Shown here: positions 1-7,487 of the stretch, in pieces
Layout: each line of letters begins with the position of its first letter
Position numbering within the stretch: position 1 is the first letter of the stretch
Source: Paenibacillus macerans
GTDB lineage: Bacteria > Bacillota > Bacilli > Paenibacillales > Paenibacillaceae
Direction: 5' to 3'
Assembly: GCF_023715465.1 (NCBI RefSeq)
Contig: NZ_JAMBOE010000002.1
Span: 639,104 to 703,103 of the forward strand
Length of the DNA: 64,000 nucleotides
Program-made: the position numbers and the translations under genes
The notes under the pieces: model-generated
Told to the model about the DNA's origin: nothing
Seen by the model: the letters and a program-made list of their open reading frames with translations, nothing else
The model's database searches: none

Positions 1-34
1 CATACTTCTCCCTCCTCAACATCACAATTCGACA

Positions 35-181
35 TCAGGAAGGATTTCCCTGCTTAACGCACCGTGGCTTCGGACAAAACTGCTTCGTCCCTGTCCAATG
101 CCCCCAAATACAGCTTTTGCACCGTTCCGGCTGCTTGGGCTCCGATCGTGGCCGCTGCAGCTGATTACGTTTCCCGGCCAT
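35..181 (-). CDS. small Cys-rich phage protein, zinc-ribbon-like
   Basis: A 48-residue basic protein with four cysteines in a CxxC then CxxxxC arrangement (C21, C24, C36, C41), the kind of pattern that binds zinc. The ATG at 181 was chosen over an in-frame ATG at 217 because a GAGGTGA ribosome site lies 8 nt before it, whereas the upstream ATG has none. It belongs to the leftward early/middle gene series of the prophage. No specific family recognised; a nucleic-acid-binding role is only inferred. Confidence 0.55.
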   Translation of the reverse strand: MAGKRNQLQRPRSEPKQPERCKSCIWGHWTGTKQFCPKPRCVKQGNPS

Positions 182-273
182 ATCTTCGCTCACCTCGATT
201 CCTCGCCGACCTGCCATATGTCATCTTGACCAGCCATTTGATGATCTTCACGATCCATCACGCTCCGTTCGAC

Positions 274-307
274 AAAATAAAAAAGCCGCTCCGGGAAGGA
301 ACGACTT
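274..307 (-). terminator. rho-independent terminator, leftward
   Basis: Read leftward, a 10-bp stem (AAGTCGTTCC with GGAGCGGCTT, two G-U pairs) and 5-nt loop is followed directly by a T-rich tract. It sits just upstream of the small Cys-rich gene, so that gene probably has its own promoter or is reached by readthrough. Confidence 0.6.
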
Positions 308-597
308 CGGATTATATATTCAGTTCATACCTGCGAAGAGATCCGTCAGAGCATTGCGACCGTGCCGGCCGCCGCAAAAACGCTGCGCTCTTTGCTAAAA
401 AGAATACGTACTAAGTAACTTGAAACGTAGGACAAGACCATTTTAACGAGCTTCGGAAAATAGAGTCAAAAATGCCGCCTTTCAAAATAAACCAAATATC
501 GCATTATCCCCCGATCACGCTCCTAATTCCTCACTTTTTTGATATTGTTCGCAAAAAGGGTTATTCTGGAAATATAAATTGTAAAGGAGTGAGTTTC
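308..597. other. gap without recognisable gene
   Basis: About 290 bases lacking an open frame of useful length on either strand with a ribosome site. Together with the terminator to its left it separates the leftward early operon from the genes beyond the window, and it contains the upstream region of the small membrane gene to its right. No clear sigma-A promoter pair was found. Confidence 0.4.
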
Positions 598-732
598 ATG
601 GGGTTGTCTAATAAGGCTGCCGGCATTATCTCTGCTTTAATAGTTGCTCTTGGCCTGGTAGCAATGACTTTCTACGCAGTTGTTACTTTTCCGGATAGAG
701 TTCAACAATTCGCACCGATGTTTAACTGGTAA
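598..732 (+). CDS. 44-residue single-pass membrane protein
   Basis: A short protein with one hydrophobic segment (about residues 8-30, AAGIISALIVALGLVAMTFY) and a polar tail ending in NW. The ATG follows an AAAGGAGTGAG ribosome site at ideal spacing and the gene is closed by a strong terminator, so it looks genuinely expressed. It is the only rightward gene in the left 20 kb. No family recognised. A role in lysis timing, lysogenic conversion or membrane signalling is possible, but nothing in the sequence decides between these. Confidence 0.6.
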   Translation: MGLSNKAAGIISALIVALGLVAMTFYAVVTFPDRVQQFAPMFNW

Positions 733-733
733 T

Positions 734-810
734 AGAAAAGGCGAGAAGAGGTACGCCCCGGTAATAACGCCGCATTCATGCGGCCGTGCGTGTCATTCTC
801 GCCTTTTTCT
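734..810. terminator. long bidirectional terminator hairpin
   Basis: AGAAAAGGCGAGAA pairs with TTCTCGCCTTTTTCT across about 48 nt that hold a second small hairpin (GCCGCATTCATGCGGC). A-rich and T-rich flanks make it work in both directions, ending the small membrane gene and, from the other side, the leftward operon. Confidence 0.7.
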
Positions 811-912
811 ATGCTCCTATACTATCACGGAAAAACCGTCATGCGGTGATCAACTTAGGGTCAAGTTATGTTCACTTTGCAGTCAAAATTCGTGATCTTT
901 TCGAACTACGTA

Positions 913-1086
913 TTATTTGAACTCAACTGTGAGATGGGATAAGTTCATTTCGTCGATTCGGTTCAGTAAATCATCTCTGCCGTTATCGGTTCTTACTAAC
1001 TCTCTTTTTTCACCGTTATCCTCTACAAGTACAGCTATAAGTTTCATTTTGCTACCATTTTCAAAAACATTAATTTTCATTTCCAT
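913..1086 (-). CDS. 57-residue hypothetical phage protein
   Basis: Small acidic protein beginning MEMKINVFENG, with an AAGGAG ribosome site 5 nt before its ATG. It is the last gene of the leftward series before the bidirectional terminator. The alternating hydrophobic pattern in the first 25 residues suggests a beta-rich fold. No family recognised. Confidence 0.6.
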   Translation of the reverse strand: MEMKINVFENGSKMKLIAVLVEDNGEKRELVRTDNGRDDLLNRIDEMNLSHLTVEFK

Positions 1087-1132
1087 ACACGCTCCTTATT
1101 AATTTTTATACTTAACAAAATGCGTCTATCAT

Positions 1133-1618
1133 TCAGAAATCCGCGTCATCCTGCTCAAAGAACCCCATGAGTTTAAGCGAATCCGCCATGCTCTCTGCTC
1201 CCTCGATGACCTTCCGGCGGATCGTGCTATCGCTCATGCTGTGCCGGAAGAAGAGAAGCGTTTCTTTGGGCGAGTAGCCTTGCAGATATCTGTAATCCAC
1301 CGCCTGCCTCGCCTCCGGGTCCTGGATCAGTCCCCATGCCCGCCGGAGCTGCTGCGTGTAGAACTGATACCGTTGGTACACCCAGCGCTGCTTCTCGATC
1401 AATATGGTCGCGTTCGCAGTCTTGTCTGCATGCAGGTCCTCCTGGTCGATCCGGCGAGCAGCTTCGCCATCGATGGCCACCTGTTTTAAATCCATCTCAT
1501 TTCCTTCGAAGTCCTGCATAATGTCGATCATACGAGTATATTTGGTGAGCAGGAATTTTGTACGCTGGATCTCCTGCTTGCTAGCTTTCGGAAAAAGCTC
1601 CCCCTGTTCCCATGCCAT
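1133..1618 (-). CDS. phage late transcription regulator, sigma region-4/ArpU-like
   Basis: About 161 residues. The N-terminal two thirds are helical (residues about 15-100, with KFLLTKYTRMIDIM and RWVYQRYQFY). The C-terminal part reads AVDYRYLQGYSPKETLLFF then STIRRKVIEGAESMADSL, resembling the helix-turn-helix of sigma region 4 and of ArpU-type phage regulators. Such proteins usually close the early operon and switch on the late genes, which fits its place at the end of the leftward series. Several starts are possible (TTG 1633, ATG 1624, ATG 1618). The last has AGGGGA at 6 nt spacing. Confidence 0.6.
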   Translation of the reverse strand: MAWEQGELFPKASKQEIQRTKFLLTKYTRMIDIMQDFEGNEMDLKQVAIDGEAARRIDQEDLHADKTANATILIEKQRWVYQRYQFYTQQLRRAWGLIQDPEARQAVDYRYLQGYSPKETLLFFRHSMSDSTIRRKVIEGAESMADSLKLMGFFEQDDADF

Positions 1619-1677
1619 CGCCATTCCCCTCAATCCCCTTTATGGTATAATTCATCGAGAGGAATGAATCACTACTT

Positions 1678-1707
1678 GACCCCCGCCCCGGCCAGGTTAT
1701 GGGGGTC
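1678..1707 (-). other. stem-loop between genes
   Basis: GACCCCC and GGGGGTC form a 7-bp GC-rich stem around 16 nt. There is no T-run in the leftward direction, so it is more likely an RNA-processing or stability element than a terminator. Confidence 0.35.
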
Positions 1708-1716
1708 TTTGCTTGC

Positions 1717-1905
1717 TCATCTTTGTCTTTCAGCTTCTTCTTCCCTTAATTTCTGGTACTCAGCCATAGTAATCGCTTCGCGTTCGAAGTGTGGCGGGCA
1801 TACTTTCACGGCCATATCCGCGCTTTCCTTGGTTTGATTTGTAGCGATCACTCGAGCGACATCCGTATCAACATCTTTGTCCCATTCCAGCACCGCATAT
1901 TTCAT
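1717..1905 (-). CDS. 62-residue hypothetical phage protein
   Basis: Begins MKYAVLEWDKDVDTDVARVI and ends in a charged helix. An AGGATG-type ribosome site precedes the ATG. The single Cys-Pro-Pro in the middle is not a metal site on its own. No family recognised. It is part of the leftward early operon. Confidence 0.6.
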   Translation of the reverse strand: MKYAVLEWDKDVDTDVARVIATNQTKESADMAVKVCPPHFEREAITMAEYQKLREEEAERQR

Positions 1906-1934
1906 TTAAATCACATCCTCGTTTTTTTTGAAAA

Positions 1935-2105
1935 TCAATGTTTTAGATACTTCCCCCAGCGCCCCTGCTTCGGAGCTGTAATTTCAAAGGCGAGCTGGTT
2001 CCGCGGCGCCGGTGGCTTGTCCGCTCCGATGTGACGAAGATGCTCGGCGAGTTGCTCCGGCGTCCAAATTTCTCGCTTAAGCCCCTTGTCCAGCATGCGG
2101 ATCAA
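1935..2105 (-). CDS. small hypothetical phage protein
   Basis: A basic protein of about 56 residues with core EIWTPEQLAEHLRHIGADKPP, a likely helix-loop. The TTG at 2105 is favoured since GGAGGG lies 5 nt before it. The ATG at 2096 is a fair alternative. Its start lies inside the end of the Cys-containing gene upstream, so the two are probably translationally coupled. Function unknown. Confidence 0.5.
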   Translation of the reverse strand: MIRMLDKGLKREIWTPEQLAEHLRHIGADKPPAPRNQLAFEITAPKQGRWGKYLKH

Positions 2106-2259
2106 CTTCACCCTCCGAATCATCAGCATCCGGTCCCTCTCCGAACATTTCAGCGCATGCCTTGGAATCAGGCATCATAAACATGCAATCATCTCCTGTA
2201 ACAGAGCAACGGTATCTGTTTGTGTCAGGATCGTACTTTCCAGCAGCTTTACATGCCAT
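2077..2259 (-). CDS. small Cys-rich phage protein, possible zinc finger
   Basis: A 60-residue protein with four cysteines (C3, C18, C25, C35) and a Met-rich centre (DDCMFMMPDSKAC), followed by an acidic tail. A GGAGG site precedes the ATG by 9 nt. It is one of several short candidate metal-binding proteins of this operon. Family not recognised. Confidence 0.55.
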   Translation of the reverse strand: MACKAAGKYDPDTNRYRCSVTGDDCMFMMPDSKACAEMFGEGPDADDSEGEVDPHAGQGA

Positions 2260-2293
2260 CCTTATCAGCCTCCCAGTTCCTTGTCATTTAATT

Positions 2294-2470
2294 TCAAAGT
2301 TCAGCAATATCCATTTCCCCATCTCCAACACATCTAACTTTGTCGCTCCTCGTGCATTTTGGGCAAGCAATCTCCGTCACTTTGGGATAGTCTGATGATA
2401 ATGCGTCAACATCCACCGAAAATATCAACTCGCACAATTCGCACTCATATGCCGTCACTCTAAATTCCAT
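2294..2470 (-). CDS. 58-residue zinc-ribbon protein
   Basis: Reads MEFRVTAYECELCELIFSV in its first residues and carries a second pair, CPKC, near residue 37: two CxxC knuckles about 25 residues apart, the classic zinc-ribbon layout. GAGGGG stands 8 nt before the ATG. The start overlaps the end of the ASCH gene by 16 nt. A role in DNA or RNA binding is inferred. Confidence 0.65.
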   Translation of the reverse strand: MEFRVTAYECELCELIFSVDVDALSSDYPKVTEIACPKCTRSDKVRCVGDGEMDIAEL

Positions 2471-2919
2471 TTTTCTGACCCCTCACATTCCCATAGACGC
2501 TGCATGCCCTTGGCCGTGATCGGCTCCGACAGCCGGCGGACGTCGATCAGCTCCCAAGCATAGCGTCCCTTTTCATACCAGCCAAAATGATATTCATTAT
2601 CCAAAGTGCTGAAATGAGTCTTGCGCTTCTCCGATTGCAACACAACTACGCCGCCCAACACATCCCGATATACCTGAAAACACTCATTCAATTCTGCTAC
2701 GGCCACCACCGCCCCCGTCGGAAGGTTATCCGCTGTATAGCCGTGTTTGGCGAGTGTGGACTTTATTGGCTCCATCTCGCAGGCTGCCCGGTCCACCTTC
2801 TTTCCGGCGTGGATCGCGAGCGAGCCTCTGTGCTTTGTCGGCCAACTGCGCGTCTCGAATCGCTTCTCGCCGAGGGCGATTAATGAAGCCCACGGCTGCA
2901 ATATCGTAATGCAACGCAT
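2455..2919 (-). CDS. ASCH-domain protein
   Basis: A 154-residue protein opening with ITILQPWASLIALGEKRFETR. The QPWA..I..G.K..E.R signature is that of ASCH domains, a PUA-like fold that binds RNA or modified bases. The domain continues through the GAVVAVAELNEC strand and ends with YAWELIDVRRLSEPI. The ATG has GAGGGGGA at 6 nt. Phage ASCH proteins are thought to bind or process nucleic acid. The exact substrate is not known. Confidence 0.8.
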   Translation of the reverse strand: MRCITILQPWASLIALGEKRFETRSWPTKHRGSLAIHAGKKVDRAACEMEPIKSTLAKHGYTADNLPTGAVVAVAELNECFQVYRDVLGGVVVLQSEKRKTHFSTLDNEYHFGWYEKGRYAWELIDVRRLSEPITAKGMQRLWECEGSEKWNLE

Positions 2920-2931
2920 GTAAAGTCCCCC

Positions 2932-3543
2932 TCATACAGTCTTTTGAATGGTTCCTATCTGTATCGTGCCGTTTATCAGCATAGCGCCTATAGCCTTCTG
3001 AACCAGCTCGGCAGCAAAGTCCTCCAGCTTGTGCTTATCGAAATGCTCGGCTACCCGTTCCTTATACGAATCGGTTACGAGCTTTGGAAGCTGTTTAGCT
3101 ATTTCCTCATGTACCAGTGACGGCACGCTATCCATGGTTTTTGTATAGGCCACTTTCCACTCGTCGAGGTACTCATTAGCCACGAGCCTCATAATGTCTT
3201 TGAACATCTTATCTACGTTATACTCGTCTGTCTTAATCGCCTTTGCTACCGCGCTTTTAACTTCGTCGCGAACGATGTCCGCAGCCCATCCGCTGATGGT
3301 ACGCCGGGCATTGCTTCCCCAGCCATCTTTATTTTCCTGAAACGCATCGCGGATATGGCGTCGAATTTTTTCCTCGGCCAGTTGTTCAGCCTTGGAATAC
3401 AGCGCACTGCGGAAGATAGGGTCTTGGCCCCAAACATCCAGCATAGCCGTAGCAACTTTCTCTTTTACCTCACGCACTTTCTCACTATCCTCGTTTGCAA
3501 TCCATGCAATCAGTTCCTCGACTTGCAGTTGAATTTTTGCCAT
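2932..3543 (-). CDS. hypothetical helical phage protein, about 203 residues
   Basis: Almost entirely helical and charged (for example AEQLAEEKIRRHIRDAF and KEIA-type heptads), with no cysteines or signal peptide. The ATG at 3543 is chosen because a GGAG site lies before MAKIQLQVEELIAW. Ten extra upstream residues are possible but lack a site. It sits between the LexA-like domain gene and the ASCH gene. No family recognised. Confidence 0.6.
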   Translation of the reverse strand: MAKIQLQVEELIAWIANEDSEKVREVKEKVATAMLDVWGQDPIFRSALYSKAEQLAEEKIRRHIRDAFQENKDGWGSNARRTISGWAADIVRDEVKSAVAKAIKTDEYNVDKMFKDIMRLVANEYLDEWKVAYTKTMDSVPSLVHEEIAKQLPKLVTDSYKERVAEHFDKHKLEDFAAELVQKAIGAMLINGTIQIGTIQKTV

Positions 3544-3569
3544 TTTACCAATCTCCTTTTTATTTAAAC

Positions 3570-3827
3570 TCAACGATTTTCCTTCGGATTGATACCCGCC
3601 GGCACTTCTTTATCTGCGACAACCCGGAGCGTCCGGGGGCCGGGACCCTTGGTCACGAATCCCTTACGGACAAGTTGCTCAAGAAGCTGAAACGCCGTAG
3701 ATGAAGATTGAAGCCCCAAATGATCAGCAATTTCCCGAACCGTCGGCGGATATCCTTTGCCAGCTACGAATGATTTTATGAATTGCAACGCCTCAGTCTG
3801 GCGTCGAGTTAATGGTTTAGCTGTCAC
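3570..3827 (-). CDS. stand-alone LexA-type winged-helix DNA-binding protein
   Basis: 85 residues matching the N-terminal domain of LexA: LTRRQTEALQFIKSFVAGKGYPPTVREIADHLGL is split over a helix and the recognition helix, followed by SSSTAFQLLEQLVRKGF. It has no C-terminal peptidase part, so it cannot self-cleave. It starts with GTG after GGGAGG, and its start overlaps the end of the small gene upstream. It may bind SOS-box-like sites, either phage operators or host LexA targets. That function is inference. Confidence 0.75.
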   Translation of the reverse strand: MTAKPLTRRQTEALQFIKSFVAGKGYPPTVREIADHLGLQSSSTAFQLLEQLVRKGFVTKGPGPRTLRVVADKEVPAGINPKENR

Positions 3828-3966
3828 GTCTCTGTCCCTCCCTCTTATCGTTCATTTTCCATTGATACAGCTTGTGGAATATATCCAGGTCCCTTGTCCA
3901 GCGATCAGCCGGGATATCTTTAAACTGCTCGTAGATATCCCGGTAATCAATGATGATGGTCAGCAC
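3817..3966 (-). CDS. 49-residue hypothetical phage protein
   Basis: Starts with GTG just after the stop of the upstream gene and runs 11 nt into the LexA-like gene. This tight packing plus a purine-rich AGGTCAG before the start supports it as real. Reads LTIIIDYRDIYEQFKDIP then a Trp- and Arg-rich tail. Function unknown. Confidence 0.5.
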   Translation of the reverse strand: MLTIIIDYRDIYEQFKDIPADRWTRDLDIFHKLYQWKMNDKREGQRRDS

Positions 3967-3978
3967 GGCTATTCTGAC

Positions 3979-4971
3979 CTACACCGCTTCTTGCCGCTGC
4001 TCATATGCCAGTCGATTATGCTCCAAAAAGAACCGTTGAACATGCTCCGTCACGTCCTGGCCAGGAAGGAGCTCGGCGAGATCCGTGGCCACGAACCCGA
4101 CAACCGTCTGCAGGAGTTCGAACAGCTCACGCATTATACGTTCTCGATCCAGACCCGCGGATTCGAATGTATTTCCAAGGGCATCCAATCCGTGATATAC
4201 ATTCAGCCGCTCACGTATCGGATCTGAGCCGGCAACGATCGGAACACTCAACGTAACCGAATCGCCAAACACCGGAAAAACAATCTTGCTTGGCTGCCCT
4301 GCTACGGAAAGTTCTTGCTTCAGGCGTTCGTTTTCCGCCTCCAGCTCGGCGATCCGCGCCCCGGATTGGTCAGCGATCACAGCAGCTCCGGACAGGGCAT
4401 CCTTTAATCCCGAGATTTCATCGGCCTGTTCCCTCGACACGGCCATGGAGCGCTCCCGCAAATTTTCAGTCTTCTCACGGGCCTTTTTCAGTTCGCCTTC
4501 AAGATCGGTTATATACTCAGACTTACGTTCAGCATCGTTTTTCCATAGAGCGACCGCGGCCTGAAGCTCTGCCAGCTCCTGATCCTGATTGGTGGAGCGT
4601 TCCTCCTCAAGAGGCTCAGCTTTTGGTGCCTGCTTCACAGGTGCTAGTAGCTCCAGTTCCCGCTCTTCCGCATCAACCTCTTTAATGCCCCAGCCCTTAA
4701 GCAAGTTGTAGAATGTGGCATATCCAACACCTAATTGTTTGACTATCTGGTTCCTGTTCTTCCCGCTCAATCTTAACTGCAGATACTGCTCTTTGGTCAT
4801 GTTAATTTCAGCCTTTACCCCTTTGGCCATTTCCCCCGAACCTCCCCTGTATTTCTCAAGTTCTTCCGGCGACAGTTGATACGTGATCACCGGCCCGCTC
4901 CCGCGAGTAAGTGCTTCAACATCCCGGCGCGGTACCGGTACAACTCCCCGCTCCCTTGTCTTGGCTGCCAC
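3979..4971 (-). CDS. HTH plus coiled-coil phage protein
   Basis: About 330 residues. An N-terminal helix-turn-helix (MTKEQYLQLRLSGKNRNQI then LGVGYATFYNLLKGWGI, near residue 60-100) resembles the HTH of resolvases and phage terminase/regulator proteins. A long heptad coiled coil follows (about 130-235) and a globular helical C-terminus (about 240-330). The GTG at 4971 has AGGGGG at good spacing. The annotated GTG at 4980 is only 1 nt from it. It probably acts as a dimeric DNA-binding protein, with the target unknown. Confidence 0.6.
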   Translation of the reverse strand: MAAKTRERGVVPVPRRDVEALTRGSGPVITYQLSPEELEKYRGGSGEMAKGVKAEINMTKEQYLQLRLSGKNRNQIVKQLGVGYATFYNLLKGWGIKEVDAEERELELLAPVKQAPKAEPLEEERSTNQDQELAELQAAVALWKNDAERKSEYITDLEGELKKAREKTENLRERSMAVSREQADEISGLKDALSGAAVIADQSGARIAELEAENERLKQELSVAGQPSKIVFPVFGDSVTLSVPIVAGSDPIRERLNVYHGLDALGNTFESAGLDRERIMRELFELLQTVVGFVATDLAELLPGQDVTEHVQRFFLEHNRLAYEQRQEAV

Positions 4972-4992
4972 TACATACACCCCCTAAATGGC

Positions 4993-5784
4993 TTAACTCC
5001 TTCCCTTGCCGCTTCGCTTTCTTTCGCTAATCTTCCGATATATGTCCGCCATGATTATGCCAGTTTTCGTTAGCTCAGAATCATTGTGGAGTAAACCCTT
5101 ATTATTCAAGATTGAGAGCTGGCTCTGCTTGATCAGAATCAAATTATCCGGATCGATATTACGTTTGTTCTGGTCTGCGAAAAGAATTACATGCCCTTTC
5201 GGGATTGGACCGTGCTTTTCTTCCCACACAACCTTGTGTTTGTGCCTCCATCGCTTATGCCAAGGACCTTCATCCGAAACTTTGATCAGCGTATATCCAT
5301 CCCGATCGATGCGCTCACTGCCCACGGGTTTGTAATTCATCGCCCGCTGCCCTTTCTTAAATGAAGTGCGATTGCCTCCGACATTGTACAATCCCTTCAT
5401 TCCTTTGTTGGGAGGGGCCTGTCCTTCAGATCCTCTCAATCCGCTTGATAGGCCGTGGTTGTTCTTCCATGTTTTAATTTGCGTAGTCGTGAGGCCTAGG
5501 TTAAAGGTCTCGTTCACAAGATTGGTCAATTCAAGGTTAGACAAGCCCCTAACGTGACTAATAACGAACTCCGCTTGCTCATCCGATAAAAGGCCCTCCG
5601 GTGTTGTCCTTCTTCTCTTGAGGAGATCACTCTTTATCTTGTGATTGGCCTTAAAGCTTTTAATCTGACTCTCCGTAACTTTGATACCGAACTCGGCATA
5701 AAACAAATCAGCAATTTCTGAATTGTACTTGCCCTGTGCGTTCTCCCGGATGAATTCTTTTTGCTCAGGCGTGTATCGACGCAT
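4993..5784 (-). CDS. HNH endonuclease
   Basis: 263 residues. Two N-terminal repeats of a helix-turn-helix type (YTPEQKEFIRENAQGKYNSE and LLSDEQAEFVISHVRGLSNL) bind DNA. The catalytic HNH fold follows as HKHKVVWEEKHGPIPKGH, then FADQNKRNIDPDNLILI. Paired HTH and HNH_3 domains are usual in phage homing-type endonucleases of Bacillota. Its ATG overlaps the stop of the upstream gene (TAATG), so it is coupled to it. Confidence 0.85.
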   Translation of the reverse strand: MRRYTPEQKEFIRENAQGKYNSEIADLFYAEFGIKVTESQIKSFKANHKIKSDLLKRRRTTPEGLLSDEQAEFVISHVRGLSNLELTNLVNETFNLGLTTTQIKTWKNNHGLSSGLRGSEGQAPPNKGMKGLYNVGGNRTSFKKGQRAMNYKPVGSERIDRDGYTLIKVSDEGPWHKRWRHKHKVVWEEKHGPIPKGHVILFADQNKRNIDPDNLILIKQSQLSILNNKGLLHNDSELTKTGIIMADIYRKISERKRSGKGRS

Positions 5785-6020
5785 TAGCTGCCGCCCTCAA
5801 GCATTTTAGGAATCTTTGTATCGGCGTTCATTCGATCATCAGCAAGCTTCCTTGCTTCCAAGACAAGAGTTCCATTTGCGATAATCTGAGAAGCTACGCT
5901 CGTTACAGCCTTAGCTCTGTTGATTTCATCGGCCAGCTTCTCACCGTTCAACTCCTCATCGCTTAACCGCTCAAGCTGAGCAAACAGATGATTGTTCAAA
6001 TCTCCTAAAGTGTTTTGCAT
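5784..6020 (-). CDS. conserved hypothetical phage protein
   Basis: 78 residues beginning MQNTLGDLNNHLFAQLERL and containing INRAKAVTSVASQIIANG, a pattern I associate with a small protein common in Bacillota phages but without assigned function. The ATG at 6020 has GGGGG before it, so the longer reading from 6071 is rejected. It is coupled to the HNH gene through a TAATG overlap. Confidence 0.65.
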   Translation of the reverse strand: MQNTLGDLNNHLFAQLERLSDEELNGEKLADEINRAKAVTSVASQIIANGTLVLEARKLADDRMNADTKIPKMLEGGS

Positions 6021-6078
6021 ATTCCAATCCCCCATAAGAATAAGATCATATGTTTGGTCACAAGGCCGCAAACGGCCC

Positions 6079-6098
6079 TCTCGGATCCGATCATCCGA
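6079..6098. repeat. perfect 7-bp inverted repeat in an intergenic gap
   Basis: CTCGGAT and ATCCGAG flank six bases. Directly left is a second palindrome, GGCCGCAAACGGCC. The pair lies in the only sizeable gap between the acidic-linker gene and its downstream neighbour, so an RNA-processing site or a protein-binding site are both possible. Confidence 0.4.
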
Positions 6099-6115
6099 GT
6101 ATGGAGGAAAGCGGC

Positions 6116-6916
6116 TTAGGCCACTCCCCCGCCTCTCATCAGTTTTTCAACACGTTTCTTGTAAAGTGAATACTTCGAACTGATTTGCGAACTTGGCACG
6201 CCGGCTTCTTTGGCAATTTGCATCCAGGTCTTGCTTTCCTCTTTCCGCTGCTTGAGCAGGGTTGGAAAGTCAAAAGGAATATCCTCGAAGGTTGGAGCCT
6301 GGCTAATAATGTACTCTTCGAGCGCTTCCTTGCTGATTTCAGCCTCAGATTCGCCCATAATTTCTCGTTTGTAGTCAGTCAATTCATCTTCCGGATCATC
6401 CGGCTCCTGGCCGCTGCCGCTATCCGTGAAGTCTATTTCCCCGCCGGCGTCGTCACCACCCGTCATCCAGTCCGGGAGATCCTCGCTGAGTCCAGGATCG
6501 GATTCCTCTTGGCCAGGAACGTCAACACCATCTCCACCTGCAGGAGTATCGCCTTCCTGCTCGCCGGCGGAATCTCCTTTCTGCTCTAAGTCCTGACCAA
6601 ACAGCGTTTGTTGGTTCTCGTCGTCCTCCTGGTTATCAGGCTTTTCGACCTTGGTCACAACCCCGGAGCTGTCGGTGGTCACGTAGCGGCCGGTAACCTT
6701 CTGATACATAGCGTCCTCTTCCTCGTCGCTGAAGTTAAAAGAAACTTGCGGGTCACCCAGAAAAACATGAACGGGCTCACCTTGGTTGCTGCTGAGAAAA
6801 ATAAGGTGTTTTTGAGCGTCCTTCAGCGGAATCAAGAGCTTAAGCTCGACATTCGACTCTTTGATATTGATACCTTTCGCAATTTCAGCCATGAATTTCG
6901 CATGATTTTGTGCCAT
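6116..6916 (-). CDS. hypothetical phage protein with long acidic linker
   Basis: 266 residues in three parts: an N-terminal beta-rich domain (about 1-85), a disordered acidic Asp/Glu/Gly-rich linker (about 90-185), and a C-terminal helical domain (about 190-262) that contains TWMQIAKEAGVPSSQISSKY, an HTH-like stretch. The ATG follows GATGAGGG. The tethered HTH suggests DNA or protein recruitment near the replication genes. No family recognised. Confidence 0.6.
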   Translation of the reverse strand: MAQNHAKFMAEIAKGINIKESNVELKLLIPLKDAQKHLIFLSSNQGEPVHVFLGDPQVSFNFSDEEEDAMYQKVTGRYVTTDSSGVVTKVEKPDNQEDDENQQTLFGQDLEQKGDSAGEQEGDTPAGGDGVDVPGQEESDPGLSEDLPDWMTGGDDAGGEIDFTDSGSGQEPDDPEDELTDYKREIMGESEAEISKEALEEYIISQAPTFEDIPFDFPTLLKQRKEESKTWMQIAKEAGVPSSQISSKYSLYKKRVEKLMRGGGVA

Positions 6917-6943
6917 CCCTCATCACATTCCCCTCTTAGAAAA

Positions 6944-7357
6944 TTAAGATAATTCCTTGATCTTGACTTCAATCCGCGGTCGGGCGCTGTATCGCTTACG
7001 GGCATAAACCTCGACAACCTGGCTGTCATCCCGCCAAATCACGCCCTTTAGTGCGTCCTTTACTCCCTTGAGGTAGTTGTCCACGTCCGGCTTGGTCGTT
7101 GGCGTCAGCTTCCCCTCTTCGGCCAACGCCGCTTTCCGTTTGCTGAAGCTTTTCGGAGTCGATCGGTAAACCGTCAATACCATGCCAAGTGGACCCTCCA
7201 GCGGCGTCGTCGGCGCGTGCTCTGCAGCAGCCAACTTCACATAATCCTTATAATCCCGGGACTTTTTAGGATCATATGCCTTCGGAAACCCTCCGGCGGT
7301 GCTGAACTTCGGCCGCCCCTGTGCGACGGGCTCGCCGTAAACGGTAAATTGAATCAT
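6944..7357 (-). CDS. rusA: RusA-family Holliday junction resolvase
   Basis: About 137 residues. Opens FTVYGEPVAQGRPKFS, the usual RusA N-terminus, and has the catalytic acidic set in TTKPDVDNYLKGVKDAL and GVIWRDDSQVVE. RusA dimers cut four-way junctions made during phage recombination or replication. The ATG at 7357 (or GTG three bases earlier) follows AAGGAGGGG. The upstream extension is shadow of the neighbouring frame. It works with the annealing-type protein and SbcCD-like genes of the same operon. Confidence 0.9.
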   Translation of the reverse strand: MIQFTVYGEPVAQGRPKFSTAGGFPKAYDPKKSRDYKDYVKLAAAEHAPTTPLEGPLGMVLTVYRSTPKSFSKRKAALAEEGKLTPTTKPDVDNYLKGVKDALKGVIWRDDSQVVEVYARKRYSARPRIEVKIKELS

Positions 7358-7487
7358 CACGAGGCATCCCCTCCTTCCTTGCCTCTCCCAAAAGAACATA
7401 AACCTCACCGATCTGCCGTCCATCGTCGTCGTAAATCAAGTCCCAGGGAATATCCTGAAAGAACGGATCAAGCCGCGGCGCCTTCAA
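7272..7487 (-). CDS. small hypothetical phage ORF overlapping rusA
   Basis: Starts with TTG overlapping the TGA of the gene upstream and has GAGGGAG 8 nt before it. The first 50 residues (DPFFQDIPWDLIYDDDG, QIGEVYVLLGEARKEG) look protein-like. The last 28 residues overlap rusA and are Arg-rich, as expected from a shadow frame. Either a real gene with an unusually long 86-nt overlap, or a gene shortened by a frameshift. Function unknown. Confidence 0.45.
   Translation of the reverse strand: MKAPRLDPFFQDIPWDLIYDDDGRQIGEVYVLLGEARKEGMPRDDSIYRLRRARRTGAAEVQHRRRVSEGI

Noticed and set aside
64..414. Rightward 116-residue frame
   Set aside because: It is antisense to the Cys-rich gene and a terminator, has no ribosome site and odd composition.
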